Shown: positions 15,979-25,086, numbered from the stretch's first letter. The stretch is DNA of 52,079 nucleotides from Xanthobacteraceae bacterium (GCA_019752575.1 JAIELW010000015.1:1-52079), one strand, 5' to 3'. Program-made: numbers and translations. Notes: generated by a model from the sequence alone, not told the origin.

Positions 15979-17337
15979 TTACTGCACGCGGTTTCCGGAG
16001 ATCGTGAGCTGGGCGTATTGCTCCGGCTTGTCGCGCGACAGATCGTTGGTGACCCGCCTCAAGCCGTCCATGCCGAGGATCGCGCCCATCGTGGTGCCGG
16101 AGATCAGGTTGTCGGCGACGAGGGCTGCACCCGCGCCCTTCGAAACCTGCACGGCGATCCCGATGCGCGACTGGCGCACGATATTGCTGGTGACGGAAAC
16201 GTCGCGAAGATATTCTTTCCAGCCGAGCCAGATGCCCGCGACCGGAGCTTTTTCGATCACGTTGCCGGATACGACGGTATCGGCCTCGACGCCGATGCCG
16301 ATGCCGCGCGCCTCCTGATCGACGAACGCCTTGCCGCGCGTCACCAGATTACGGATCAGGTTCCCTTGCACGATTGCGAGGCGGCCGCCGTGGTTGAAGT
16401 TCGTTACCGAAATGCCGAGTGCTGCGCCATCGATCACGTTGTTCGTGATCACCGCGCCTTCGAAGTCGAACTCGGAATAGATCGCGACCTCGCCGAGTGA
16501 GGAGGCGGAATTGCCGCGCACCTGCAGATTGGAGGCGGCATTGCCGCGTACCGCGCTGAAGGCGCAGTTCTTGATCCGGTTGTCGGCGACGATCACGTTG
16601 GCGGCGCGGAAGATATTCACGCCGTTGCCGTTCTGGCCCGAACCGCCGTCACGCGCCGCGATATCTTCGATACGATTGCCGGAGACGAGGGTGCCGTCGT
16701 CGCCTTTCTCCGAGCGCCAGACCAGAATCCCGTTGTTGCCGGCGTTGCGGATCGTGTTGTTGCGAATTGCGAGGCCGGTCGCATCGAGCGAAAAGATCGC
16801 GGCTTTGGCGGCGCCGGTGAACACGTTGTTCGCGAGTTCGCCGTTGACGCCTTCAAGCATCAGCGAGGTGCCGCCAGCGGCAATGACTGTGCAGTCGCGC
16901 ATGATGAAATCGCGCGTGCCGCGGATGGTGATGAGCCCGCGCTTCTCCGGCAGCGGCCGCGAAGCGCCGTCGAAAGTCAGGCCGGAAAGCATGATCTGTT
17001 CGGCGCGCGAGCTTGCCGCGAGCGATGCGCCGTAGCCGAGCACGATGCGGGTGGCACCCGGCACGCCGACGAGATGCGTGCCGGAAGGCAGCATCAGGTC
17101 GCCGGCACGATAAACGCCGGGAGGAAAAAACAGCGGTACGCGAGACCCTGCCGCTGCGTTGATTGCTTCCTGGAGTGCGCGGCTTTGGTCGTCGACCCCG
17201 TTCGGGCGCACGCCGAATTTCGTGACATCCATGCCGAAGCCGCCGCCGGGCGCGGTGGCCGCATAGGCGGCGCTTAGCGGCACGCTGGCGCCTGTGGCGG
17301 TCAGGGCCGTCAGCAATGTCCTGCGGTCGAGGGTCAT
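15979..17337 (-). CDS. TAT-secreted right-handed beta-helix repeat protein (TIGR03808-like)
   Basis: A 452-residue exported protein with a twin-arginine signal (DRRTLLTALTATG at residues 4-16) and probable cleavage near AYAATAP. The mature protein opens with FGVRPNGVDDQSRALQEAI, the N-cap typical of pectate-lyase-like proteins, then about 14 short parallel beta-helix turns rich in Asn (NNVF, NNTIRNAGNNGI, GNRIED, DNRIKNC, GNVIEKAP, SNIVRQS). The fold is shared with polysaccharide lyases and epimerases. I see no clear catalytic signature, and the closest described group is an uncharacterised TAT-exported repeat family of Rhizobiales. The start is chosen at ATG 17337 with GGAGACGCGAC upstream; an earlier ATG 33 bases upstream would weaken the signal peptide. 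Its stop abuts the amidase stop with no gap (convergent). Confidence 0.82.
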   Translation of the reverse strand: MTLDRRTLLTALTATGASVPLSAAYAATAPGGGFGMDVTKFGVRPNGVDDQSRALQEAINAAAGSRVPLFFPPGVYRAGDLMLPSGTHLVGVPGATRIVLGYGASLAASSRAEQIMLSGLTFDGASRPLPEKRGLITIRGTRDFIMRDCTVIAAGGTSLMLEGVNGELANNVFTGAAKAAIFSLDATGLAIRNNTIRNAGNNGILVWRSEKGDDGTLVSGNRIEDIAARDGGSGQNGNGVNIFRAANVIVADNRIKNCAFSAVRGNAASNLQVRGNSASSLGEVAIYSEFDFEGAVITNNVIDGAALGISVTNFNHGGRLAIVQGNLIRNLVTRGKAFVDQEARGIGIGVEADTVVSGNVIEKAPVAGIWLGWKEYLRDVSVTSNIVRQSRIGIAVQVSKGAGAALVADNLISGTTMGAILGMDGLRRVTNDLSRDKPEQYAQLTISGNRVQ

Positions 17338-17390
17338 GTCGCGTCTCCGCGTGGGAATCCGCGGAACCACGTTTCAAGAAGCGGGCCGGA

Positions 17391-18032
17391 TTAACCGTCC
17401 CGGCGCGGGACAAAACGGGCTTTGAGCGCTTCGTTTGCGGCCGCCCAGACGGCGGCTTCGCCCGCACGGATCAGCATTTTCATCGAGAAGGCTCGCGCAC
17501 CGGCCGGCGGGACGTGAATGAAGAAGGTTAACGGAGCGGGGGTAAGGGCCGCCGTCATCGTCAGCGCGCGATAGAACACGGCATTGCAGAGATAGCCGCC
17601 CGCATCGATCGAAAGCCCGGCTTTTGCGCCGGTGCCGCGAATGGCAGCACGCATCCGCATCGCCGGCCCGCGCACGCCGATCCGTTCCGCGCCGTCCGCC
17701 ACGAGCTTTCTTACACGCGGCGTAAAACGGGCGTGATCCGGATGCAGGACGGACGCCCGGTTTCGCGCGATCGTTTCGACGCGAATGTGCTTTGCAACTC
17801 CGGCAACGCCGAAAAGCACGATCGCGTCCGGCTTTTTCGCAATCAGTTTTTCGAGCGCGGCTTCGGCGGCGCCATAGGCGGTCTCGAAGATTGCGGCATC
17901 GAGCGCGATATTCGCCGCACGAAAGCGCTGCAGCTTCGCGAGCGCCCGAACGATTTCGCCCGAAGGGTTGTTCGGTACGCCCGGAAACGGTCCGAAGCCG
18001 GCAACGGCGACACGAACGCGCGGCGAGTTCAT
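17391..18032 (-). CDS. Pyroglutamyl-peptidase I-like cysteine peptidase (family C15)
   Basis: A 213-residue protein of peptidase family C15, which removes N-terminal pyroglutamate from peptides. The N-terminal AGFGPFPGVPNNPSGEIV matches the family. Catalytic candidates are the Glu of RVETIARNRA, the Cys of GGYLCNAVFY and the His of FFIHVPPA, corresponding to the Glu-Cys-His triad, so the enzyme looks intact. Sequence around the Glu (GVAKHIRVETIA rather than GGRxxIxxERVA) diverges from classic Pcp, so substrate range may differ. It overlaps the end of meaB by 4 bases (ATGA), implying translational coupling with a methylmalonyl-CoA mutase chaperone, an odd pairing. Confidence 0.78.
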   Translation of the reverse strand: MNSPRVRVAVAGFGPFPGVPNNPSGEIVRALAKLQRFRAANIALDAAIFETAYGAAEAALEKLIAKKPDAIVLFGVAGVAKHIRVETIARNRASVLHPDHARFTPRVRKLVADGAERIGVRGPAMRMRAAIRGTGAKAGLSIDAGGYLCNAVFYRALTMTAALTPAPLTFFIHVPPAGARAFSMKMLIRAGEAAVWAAANEALKARFVPRRDG

Positions 18033-19030
18033 TCGTCCGAGAGGCCGATCAGCCTGGCGAGTTCGTCCGCGGCCATCGCGGGCGGCAGCTTGCCGTCGGC
18101 AACCGCTTTTTCGAGCGCGGGAATCCGCGCCCGGATTTTCGAATCCGAGCGAATGCGTTCCTGGAAACGTTCTTCGACGAGCGTCCACATCCACTTGATT
18201 TCCTGCGCACGGCGCTTTTCGGCGAGACGTCCGGATTTCTGCTGCCGGTCGCGATGGGCGATCACGCTCTCCCAGACGCCGCCGACGCCGTCGCCGGCGA
18301 GTGCCGAATAGAGCAGCACCGGCGTCGCCTCGTTCGCGTCGGACGAAAAAATATGGATTGCCGCCTTCAGTGCGCTCGCCGCCGCCCGCGCGCGCGGGAG
18401 GTTATCGCCGTCGGCTTTGTTGACTGCGATAATATCCGCAACCTCGAGAATACCCTTCTTGATGCCCTGCAATTCGTCGCCGGCCCCCGGCAGCATCAGC
18501 ACGAGAAATACGTCTGTCATTGCGGCGACCGCGACCTCGGACTGGCCGATGCCTACGGTTTCGACGAGTACCACGGAGTATCCTGCCGCCTCGCAAAGCA
18601 ACATCGACTCCCGCGTGCGGGCCGCGACGCCGCCGAGCGTGCCCGCTGAAGGCGAGGGACGAATGAACGCGCTATCGTCCGCGGCGAGCCGCTGCATGCG
18701 CGTCTTGTCGCCAAGGATCGATCCGCCCGTTTTCGTGGACGATGGATCGACGGCAAGCACGGCTACCCGATGACCGGCCGCGGTGAGGTGGCTGCCGAGT
18801 ACGTCGATCGAGGTGGATTTGCCGACACCCGGGACACCCGAAATCCCCACCCGGACCGCTTTGCCGGTATGCGGCAGCAGTTCGCGCAACAGCTCCTGCG
18901 CGCGCGCGCGGTGCTCGGATTTTTTCGACTCTACGAGCGTGATCGCGCGGGCGAGCGCGGCGCGGTCATGCGCCAGCACCTTGCGGGCGAGTTCGGCGAT
19001 GTCCGGGGAAACGCGCGGCGCCTTCGTCAT
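18029..19030 (-). CDS. meaB: Methylmalonyl-CoA mutase-associated GTPase MeaB
   Basis: A 333-residue G3E-type P-loop GTPase that gates adenosylcobalamin loading into, and protects, methylmalonyl-CoA mutase. Walker A is GVPGVGKST at about residues 61-69; further motifs are DPSSTKTGGSILGDKTRM, the MeaB-typical VETVGIGQSE and the guanine-specifying NKADGDN. Length fits the ArgK/MeaB family. It lies downstream of both mutase subunit genes on the same strand, separated by a methyltransferase and a repeat-filled 316-base spacer, so it may have its own promoter. The following C15 peptidase gene overlaps it by 4 bases. Confidence 0.94.
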   Translation of the reverse strand: MTKAPRVSPDIAELARKVLAHDRAALARAITLVESKKSEHRARAQELLRELLPHTGKAVRVGISGVPGVGKSTSIDVLGSHLTAAGHRVAVLAVDPSSTKTGGSILGDKTRMQRLAADDSAFIRPSPSAGTLGGVAARTRESMLLCEAAGYSVVLVETVGIGQSEVAVAAMTDVFLVLMLPGAGDELQGIKKGILEVADIIAVNKADGDNLPRARAAASALKAAIHIFSSDANEATPVLLYSALAGDGVGGVWESVIAHRDRQQKSGRLAEKRRAQEIKWMWTLVEERFQERIRSDSKIRARIPALEKAVADGKLPPAMAADELARLIGLSDE

Positions 19031-19074
19031 GCGCGGGCTTTATAGCAGATCGGGATGCTTGCGGCAGACGAACT

Positions 19075-19340
19075 AATTTTCCCTCCCCACTCAAGTCGGG
19101 CTTGCCCGACTTGAGAATTTTGAATGCCAAAGTCGGCTAAAGCCGACTTTGGTTGGGGAGGGTGGCGAGCGCGAAAGCGCGAGCCGGGTGGGGTGACAGT
19201 GTTTAAATTGCAGACCGGGGGTTACCCCCACCCCGCCTCGCATCCAAGCCGGCTATAGCCGACTTAGACATTTAAAAATGCCCATCTCGGATAAATCCGG
19301 GATGGGTGCTCGGCGACCCTCCCCGCAAGAGGGAGGGAAA
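19075..19340. repeat. Mosaic of palindromic repeats between meaB and a methyltransferase gene
   Basis: The spacer is filled with short palindromes inside a larger repeat. From left: CCCTCCCC; AAGTCGGGCTTGCCCGACTT (about 19094-19112); AAAGTCGGCTAAAGCCGACTTT (about 19129-19150); the boundary GGGGAGGG at 19155-19162 with a GGCGAGC...GCGAGCC hairpin; then, in opposite orientation, CCCCCACCCCGCC (19225-19237), AAGCCGGCTATAGCCGACTT (about 19246-19265), CATCTCGGATAAATCCGGGATG (about 19283-19304) and CCCTCCCC (19317-19324). It reads as two copies of one dispersed family (compare 50505-50570), inverted relative to each other, each carrying different inner palindromes. No protein gene is seen. Confidence 0.75.
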
Positions 19341-19346
19341 GAATCT

Positions 19347-20048
19347 TTACCCGATGTCCGCGAGCCGCGTATCCAGCGATAAAACCAGCGCTTTTTTCCC
19401 GGAGCGGAAGTCCGCGCCCATCGGCCAGATATTGTTCGGGAACACGCGCATCAGTTCTTCGACATAGAAGTCGAACGCGGCTTCGCGGCAGATCATGAAC
19501 TTCGTGGCACCCACGATGTCCTCGCGGTCGATGATGCAGAACACCTTCAACGAAGGCTCGTGCGCAAAAAATGCGTTCACGGTGATGCCAAGCGTCGGGT
19601 AGCCGGGATGCAGCATGTCATCGAGGCAGATCACGCCGCGCTCGTCGAGGCAGGCGCTCGCAAGCGCAAGATCGTTCGAAAGATGCTCGGGCGTGTGCTC
19701 GCCGTCGACATGGAAGAAACGGACTTTCTTTCCGGGCGCGAGCGAAAGAATTTTTTCGGAACGCAATTTCAGGCTGTCGGCTTTCAGCACCACCGAGCGG
19801 TCCGCAACACCAAACTTCGCAAGGTTGGCCTCAAGGCGTCCCTTGATGCCTTCATCAGGCCAGACGAAATTGTCGATGCCGATCGCGCGCTCGCCGTCTT
19901 TGAGCGTATGCGCGAGCGCAATGAAGTAGCGCCCCTCGAAGGTGCCGATCTCGGCCAGATGTCCGGAAATGCCGTGCGCGGATTGAATCCGCATCGTGCC
20001 CGCGCTGATGGTGGCCGCGAAGCGCGAGGACATTCCGCGCACGGACAA
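19347..20048 (-). CDS. Class I SAM methyltransferase (Methyltransf_24-like), start uncertain
   Basis: At least 233 residues. SAM-binding motif I reads LAEIGTFEGRYFIALAH, followed by GIDNFVWPDEG and the strand-4 motif FFHVDGEHTPEHLSNDLALA, then GVICLDDMLHPGYP; this pattern fits the Methyltransf_24 group. The TTG at 20048 is the only nearby conventional start, but coding-like sequence in the same frame (S-L-P-A-I-L-K-S-G-A-E-A-A-D-R-Y-I-A-G-G) continues upstream to the stop codon of the mutase gene, without ATG or GTG. The real N-terminus may therefore be longer and use an unusual codon such as the CTG near 20108. It follows the mutase large subunit directly on the same strand. Substrate unknown. 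Confidence 0.75.
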   Translation of the reverse strand: MSVRGMSSRFAATISAGTMRIQSAHGISGHLAEIGTFEGRYFIALAHTLKDGERAIGIDNFVWPDEGIKGRLEANLAKFGVADRSVVLKADSLKLRSEKILSLAPGKKVRFFHVDGEHTPEHLSNDLALASACLDERGVICLDDMLHPGYPTLGITVNAFFAHEPSLKVFCIIDREDIVGATKFMICREAAFDFYVEELMRVFPNNIWPMGADFRSGKKALVLSLDTRLADIG

Positions 20049-20112
20049 ATATCCGCCCGCGATGTAGCGGTCGGCAGCCTCGGCGCCGGATTTGAGGATT
20101 GCAGGCAGGGAC

Positions 20113-22278
20113 TTATTCCGCCGCGGCGCGGCTGTGGCCGAGCTTCTTCGAGAGCGAGCGCAGCAGATCTTCCGCCGCTTCCGCGATCACGGTGCCGGGC
20201 GGGAAGATCGCTTCCGCGCCGCCCGCTTTCACTTCCGCGTAATCCTGCGGAGGAATGACGCCGCCGACCACGATCATGATGTCGTCGCGGCCCTCTTTCT
20301 TTAGCGCGGCCTTCATCTCGGGAACGAGCGTGAGATGCCCCGCCGCGAGCGAAGAGATGCCGACGATGTGCACATCGTTCTCGACCGCCTGCCGCGCGGC
20401 CTCGCCGGGTGTCGCGAACAGCGGGCCGATGTCCACGTCGAAACCGAGATCGGCGAAGGCCGAGGCGATCACCTTCTGGCCGCGGTCGTGGCCGTCCTGG
20501 CCCACTTTCGCAACGAGAATGCGCGGGCGGCGGCCTTCGTCGGCTTCGAACTTCTCGACGAGCTTCTGCACGCGGACGACTGCGTCGGACATATTCCCGA
20601 CCTCCCGCTTGTAAACGCCGGTAATCGCACGGATTTCCGCGCGGTGACGGCCATAGACTTTTTCGAGCGCCGACGAGATTTCGCCGACGGTGGCTTTGGC
20701 GCGCGCAGCATCGACGCCGAGCGCCAAGAGATTGCCTTCGCCGGACTCCGCGGCTTTGGTGAGCGCGTCTAACTTCTGTGCGAGCACCTTCTCGTCACGC
20801 TCCGCGCGAAGCTGCTGGAGCTTCTCGATCTGGCGCTTGCGCACGGCCGAGTTGTCGACTTTCAAGACTTCGATCTCGGCCTCGCTTTCGGGCCTGTATT
20901 TGTTGACGCCGATCATGGCCTGCATGCCGGCGTCGATGCGTGCCTGCGTTTTCGCGGCGGCTTCCTCGATGCGCAGCTTCGGAATCCCGGCTTCAATGGC
21001 CTTCGCCATGCCGCCAAGGCTTTCGACTTCCTGAATGTGATCCCAGGCTTTCTTGGCGAGATCGTGCGTGAGCTTCTCGACGTAATAGGAGCCGCCCCAA
21101 GGATCGGCGATCCGGGTCGTGCCGCTTTCCTGCTGCAGGAAAAGCTGCGTGTTGCGCGCGATGCGGGCGGAGAAATCGGTCGGCAGCGCCAGCGCTTCGT
21201 CGAGCGCGTTGGTGTGCAGCGACTGCGTATGCCCCTGCGTCGCCGCCATGGCCTCGATCGCGGTGCGCGTGACGTTGTTGAAAACGTCCTGTGCGGCCAG
21301 CGACCAGCCGGAAGTCTGGGAATGCGTGCGCAGCGAAAGCGAGCGCGCATCCTTCGGATTGAATTCCTTCATCAGCTTCGCCCACAACAGGCGCGCCGCG
21401 CGCATCTTCGCGATCTCCATGAAGAAATTCATGCCGATCGCCCAGAAGAAGGAGAGCCGAGGCGCGAAGCGGTCGATGTCGAGCCCGGCGGCGATGCCCG
21501 CGCGCACATACTCGACGCCGTCGGCGAGCGTATAAGCGAGCTCGAGGTCCTGCGTCGCGCCCGCTTCCTGCATGTGATAGCCGGAGATCGAGATCGAATT
21601 GAACTTCGGCATGTTCTGAGAAGTGAAGCCGAAGATGTCGGAGATGATCCGCATCGAGGGCCGCGGCGGGTAGATATAGGTGTTGCGGACCATGAACTCT
21701 TTCAGGATGTCGTTCTGAATGGTCCCGGAAAGTTTTTGCGGCGAGACGCCTTGTTCTTCGCCCGCGACGATGAAGAGCGAGAGCACCGGCAGCACCGCTC
21801 CGTTCATGGTCATCGACACGCTCATCCGCTCGAGCGGAATGCCCGCGAACAGCGTGCGCATGTCCAGAATGGAGTCGATCGCAACACCCGCCATGCCGAC
21901 GTCGCCCGAAACGCGTGGATGATCCGAGTCGTAGCCGCGGTGGGTCGCAAGATCGAAGGCGATCGATAGGCCTTTCTGGCCGGCCGCGAGATTGCGGCGG
22001 TAGAAGGAGTTGGAATCTTCCGCCGTTGAGAAGCCGGCATATTGCCGGATCGTCCACGGCTGCGTGACATACATCGCCGGATAGGGGCCGCGTAAGTAAG
22101 GCGCGATGCCCGGCCACGTGTTCAGAAAATCGATCCCGGCGAGATCGCGCTCGGAATACGCGGGCTTGACCGGAATGTCTTCGGGGGTAAGCCACGGCTC
22201 CGCCGCGCTCGCGGGCACGCTCTGCGCGCTCTCGCGAAATTGAACTTTCGAAAAGTCCGGCAGCTTGCTCATCGTCAT
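20113..22278 (-). CDS. mutB: Methylmalonyl-CoA mutase large subunit
   Basis: A 721-residue adenosylcobalamin-dependent mutase converting (R)-methylmalonyl-CoA to succinyl-CoA, the last step of propionate and odd-chain/branched amino-acid breakdown. The TIM-barrel part has [17 protein letters not shown]-type substrate contacts (present as [15 protein letters not shown]) and [10 protein letters not shown]. The C-terminal B12-binding domain carries the base-off ligand motif DGHDRG, then [10 protein letters not shown] and the VGGVIPPQD loop. All expected motifs are present. The start is placed at ATG 22278; a second ATG 6 bases on is equally possible. The small subunit gene lies upstream, but the two are separated by 435 bases holding a DUF817 relic and a repeat, instead of being adjacent. 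Confidence 0.95.
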   Translation of the reverse strand: MTMSKLPDFSKVQFRESAQSVPASAAEPWLTPEDIPVKPAYSERDLAGIDFLNTWPGIAPYLRGPYPAMYVTQPWTIRQYAGFSTAEDSNSFYRRNLAAGQKGLSIAFDLATHRGYDSDHPRVSGDVGMAGVAIDSILDMRTLFAGIPLERMSVSMTMNGAVLPVLSLFIVAGEEQGVSPQKLSGTIQNDILKEFMVRNTYIYPPRPSMRIISDIFGFTSQNMPKFNSISISGYHMQEAGATQDLELAYTLADGVEYVRAGIAAGLDIDRFAPRLSFFWAIGMNFFMEIAKMRAARLLWAKLMKEFNPKDARSLSLRTHSQTSGWSLAAQDVFNNVTRTAIEAMAATQGHTQSLHTNALDEALALPTDFSARIARNTQLFLQQESGTTRIADPWGGSYYVEKLTHDLAKKAWDHIQEVESLGGMAKAIEAGIPKLRIEEAAAKTQARIDAGMQAMIGVNKYRPESEAEIEVLKVDNSAVRKRQIEKLQQLRAERDEKVLAQKLDALTKAAESGEGNLLALGVDAARAKATVGEISSALEKVYGRHRAEIRAITGVYKREVGNMSDAVVRVQKLVEKFEADEGRRPRILVAKVGQDGHDRGQKVIASAFADLGFDVDIGPLFATPGEAARQAVENDVHIVGISSLAAGHLTLVPEMKAALKKEGRDDIMIVVGGVIPPQDYAEVKAGGAEAIFPPGTVIAEAAEDLLRSLSKKLGHSRAAAE

Positions 22279-22342
22279 ATTTATACCCCGGCGCGCTGGA
22301 TAATCACGCACCGCAATAACCTCTTATATTTCAGTTAGTTGC

Positions 22343-22615
22343 GTGCACAAGCCCGAACCTGACACGTCCAAAAGAAGCGCCGCCGCGGCTTTCGCGCCGC
22401 TCGCGCGATTCATCGGGCGCGAGGCCGCGCTCGGCCGCTGGGCGGAGAGTGGCGGCCGTCTACGTGCCTGGACTTACGAATTCGTCCGCTTTGGCATCAA
22501 GCAGGCGTGATGGCAGGCGGTGTCGCTTGCGAAATTCGGCTCGTGGTTTTTATTATTGTTTCTAAGTTACGCGCTGGTCGCGTTCGTCAACCGGCCGAGG
22601 AATGAGCCGCGCTAA
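22343..22615 (+). pseudogene. Relic of a DUF817 membrane-protein gene (internal deletion)
   Basis: In one frame, from GTG 22343 to TAA 22613-22615, the translation has two pieces that match the two ends of the ~270-residue DUF817 family as I remember it. The N-terminal piece includes RAWTYEFVRFGIKQA, then TGA at 22508-22510; the C-terminal piece is WQAVSLAKFGSWFLLLFL, then SYALVAFVNR. All the central membrane helices are missing. The junction shows GCAGGCG twice, 12 bases apart (22501 and 22513), a plausible short repeat for deletion. The relic lies on the plus strand between the two minus-strand mutase genes. It is too short to be functional and no mobile element is seen at its ends. Confidence 0.65.
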
Positions 22616-22624
22616 AATATCCTT

Positions 22625-22710
22625 GTCATGCCCGGCCTTGTGCCGGGCATCTCGTTTAGGGAACGCAATGCCCTTGAAATCGAGATGGCCGGGACAAGCC
22701 CGGCCATGAC
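22625..22710. repeat. GTCATGCCCGGC dispersed palindromic repeat
   Basis: An 86-base imperfect palindrome: GTCATGCCCGGC-CTTGT-GCCGGGCATCTCG on the left and CGAGATGGCCGGG-ACAAG-CCCGGCCATGAC on the right around a TTTAGGGAACGCAATG-type centre. It begins 4 bases past the stop of the mutase small subunit gene and probably ends or stabilises that message. This is a familiar intergenic repeat type in Rhizobiales genomes. Confidence 0.8.
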
Positions 22711-22713
22711 GGC

Positions 22714-24543
22714 TCACAGTTTGTTTTGTGCTTCTTTGAGCGCCGCGATCACATCGCAGCCGGCATGGATGAAGCCGCCGACACCAGCACTTTTGTAGGC
22801 TGCTTCTTTCTCACCAGCGCGGCCCGCCAGCCACACGGAAGCTCCCGCATGCTTCAGCGCTTTCGCAACCTCTTCTGCCCGCGCCGCGTAGATTTCATCG
22901 GACGAGCAGACGCAGGCGAGCTTCGCGCCCGATGCCTTAAAGGCTTTCGCGGCTTCCTTCGCCGAAGCAAGTCCTTCGCTCGACACGGCGGCAATGCCGC
23001 CCGCTTCGAAGAAGTTTCGCGCGAATGTCGTGCGCGCGGTGAAGTCCACGGCTTTTCCGAGGTTCGCAAGAAACACTTTCGGCCGCTCTTTCATCGCGTC
23101 GGCGGCATCTCGCAATACCTCGAACGGCTCGGCGAGGCGCATCCTCGTGAGCGGTTCGCTCACAGCGGGGAAGGGAAGCTCAGCAACGTCAGGCTTATCG
23201 TCGAGCACAGTTTCCTTCGTTTCGTGAACGTTCGGAAATTCGCTTACTCCCGTGATCGCGTCCTTGCGGACCGCGATGTTGCGCATGCGCGCTTCGCGTG
23301 TCGCCGCGATTTTCTTCTGCAGCAGTCCCGCTTCCAGCACCTTGGCGAGGCCGCCGGCGGCTTCGATCTCCTGAAACAGCTTCCACGCCGCTTCGCAAAG
23401 CTCAGAGGTCAAGGCTTCAATGCCGCCGGAGCCCGCGGCCGGATCGCCCACGCGAAAGAGATTGGATTCTTCGAGCAGGATCGTCTGTGTGTTGCGCGCG
23501 ACCCGGCGCGCAAAACCGTCGGGCAGGCCGAGCGCCGCCGTATGCGGAAGCACCGATACTGCATCCGCACCACCAAACCCCGCGGCGGCGACTGCCATCG
23601 CCATCCGCAGCATGTTCACGTTGGGCTCGCGCTTCGTCATCATCCGCCAGGCCGTTTCGGCGGAAATGAAAATCGGTTTTGGTGCAAGGGAAGCGGCTTC
23701 TTCGACGCGCGCCCAGAGCTTCCGGAGTGCACGAAACTTCGCGATTGTCAGGAACTGGTCGGCGTCGGCGGCGAGGCGGAAGAAGATTGCATCGCGCACC
23801 TGATCGAGCGACACGCCGGCAGCTTCCAGCGCGCGCAGGTATTCGACGGCACAGGCGAGTACAAAAGCGAGTTCCTGCGCCTCAGCACCGCCGCTGGCAT
23901 GAATCACGCGCCCGTCGGCGGCGGCAAAGTGTTTCTTGAAACCTTGTTTCTTCAGGTCTGTAATCAGCGACGCAAAGAACGGTGCGATTTCTTTCCACGG
24001 TGCAGGGCTCTTGCCGTGATAAGCGATGGCACCGAGCGGGTCGTAGCCGAAGCGGAAATTCGTCTTCGTCGGATCGACACCGCGCTCTTTCGCGATTTCC
24101 GCGAGCCAAAGCGGCGCATCTTTCGAGAGCGGTCCGATATCGAGTTCGATTTCGGCGGCGTCCAGCCAGACCTGATCGAGCGCTTGCGCAAGTGCCTGCT
24201 TGGTCGCGGGTAGTGCGAATCCGAAATCGCCCGCCGAACCCGGAAAAACGAGTTTCAGCCCGGTCGCGCCGTTTTCGAGATCGCGCAACGCCTGTTTGTT
24301 GGCCTCTTTCGGATCGCGAAAGTCGATCCGCTGCAGCACCGCCCACGGCTCGCCATCGGCGCGGCCTCCGATGCGGGGGGCATTTTTCGCACGCTCATAA
24401 AGCGGCTGGATCGAAATGCCGTCATAGGTTTTCGAGACGAGTTTCTTCTCGAAGGGTGCGCCCTTGAGCGCGCTCTCGACGAGCTTCAGCCAGTCGTCGC
24501 GCGTGGCGGCCGGAAATTCGGAGGCGAGGGGAAGTTCTGACAT
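22714..24543 (-). CDS. mutA: Methylmalonyl-CoA mutase small subunit
   Basis: A 609-residue paralogue of the large subunit which pairs with it to form the heterodimeric mutase but does not bind cobalamin. The barrel-like part keeps RNTQTILLEESNLFRVGDPAAGSGGIEAL, while the C-terminal domain lacks the DGHDRG cobalamin motif (reading instead KAVDFTARTTFARNFFEAGG), as in known small subunits. The start is ATG 24543 (MSELPLASEF); an upstream in-frame extension of 17 codons has no ribosome binding site. It is followed by the repeat at 22625-22710. folK begins the next minus-strand block 57 bases upstream. Confidence 0.92.
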   Translation of the reverse strand: MSELPLASEFPAATRDDWLKLVESALKGAPFEKKLVSKTYDGISIQPLYERAKNAPRIGGRADGEPWAVLQRIDFRDPKEANKQALRDLENGATGLKLVFPGSAGDFGFALPATKQALAQALDQVWLDAAEIELDIGPLSKDAPLWLAEIAKERGVDPTKTNFRFGYDPLGAIAYHGKSPAPWKEIAPFFASLITDLKKQGFKKHFAAADGRVIHASGGAEAQELAFVLACAVEYLRALEAAGVSLDQVRDAIFFRLAADADQFLTIAKFRALRKLWARVEEAASLAPKPIFISAETAWRMMTKREPNVNMLRMAMAVAAAGFGGADAVSVLPHTAALGLPDGFARRVARNTQTILLEESNLFRVGDPAAGSGGIEALTSELCEAAWKLFQEIEAAGGLAKVLEAGLLQKKIAATREARMRNIAVRKDAITGVSEFPNVHETKETVLDDKPDVAELPFPAVSEPLTRMRLAEPFEVLRDAADAMKERPKVFLANLGKAVDFTARTTFARNFFEAGGIAAVSSEGLASAKEAAKAFKASGAKLACVCSSDEIYAARAEEVAKALKHAGASVWLAGRAGEKEAAYKSAGVGGFIHAGCDVIAALKEAQNKL

Positions 24544-24600
24544 CGGAAAACTCTGAACAGGCCAAACATGCCACGGGCAGCCGGACCCCGCCAAGCGGCG

Positions 24601-25086
24601 TCAGTTCGGGTCGTAGCGGGCGACGGTTTTGGAGTCGATGCGGCCGAGAAGCTCGCGGACCGGCGTGCCGCCGATCGAAATATCCGGCGCGATCTCCGCG
24701 AGCGGCACCAGCACAAAGGCCCGCTCGGCAATCCGGGGATGCGGGATCGTAAGGCCGTCGTCATTCACCGCTTGGTCTTCATAGATCAGTATGTCGAGAT
24801 CGAGCGTGCGCGGCCCATAGCGGACCTCGTTCTTCCGGTCGCGCCCGGCCGCACGTTCGATGTCGTGGAGTACGGCGAGCAATTCGGCCGGCGCGAGCGC
24901 GGTCGAGATACGGATCACCTGATTGAGATAATTGTCCTGCGGCACCGGCCCCCAGGGGGCGGTATCGTAGATCGAGGATGCGGCACGGATCGGCCCGGCC
25001 TGTTTTTCGATAGCTCCGCGCGCGCTGGCGAGATGAGCGAGGCGATTGCCGAGATTGGAGCCGAGGCCGAGATAGACCTCAGCCAT
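24601..25086 (-). CDS. folK: 2-amino-4-hydroxy-6-hydroxymethyldihydropteridine diphosphokinase (HPPK)
   Basis: A 161-residue folate-pathway enzyme that transfers pyrophosphate from ATP to 6-hydroxymethyl-7,8-dihydropterin. Signatures: LGLGSNLGNRLAHL at the N-terminus, the substrate loop APWGPVPQDNYLNQV, and the magnesium/ATP motif GPRTLDLDILIYEDQ followed by IPHPRIAERAFVLVPLAEI. Its start overlaps the folB stop by 8 bases; folP-folB-folK read as one operon with overlapping genes, in pathway order apart from the aldolase/kinase swap. Confidence 0.95.
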   Translation of the reverse strand: MAEVYLGLGSNLGNRLAHLASARGAIEKQAGPIRAASSIYDTAPWGPVPQDNYLNQVIRISTALAPAELLAVLHDIERAAGRDRKNEVRYGPRTLDLDILIYEDQAVNDDGLTIPHPRIAERAFVLVPLAEIAPDISIGGTPVRELLGRIDSKTVARYDPN

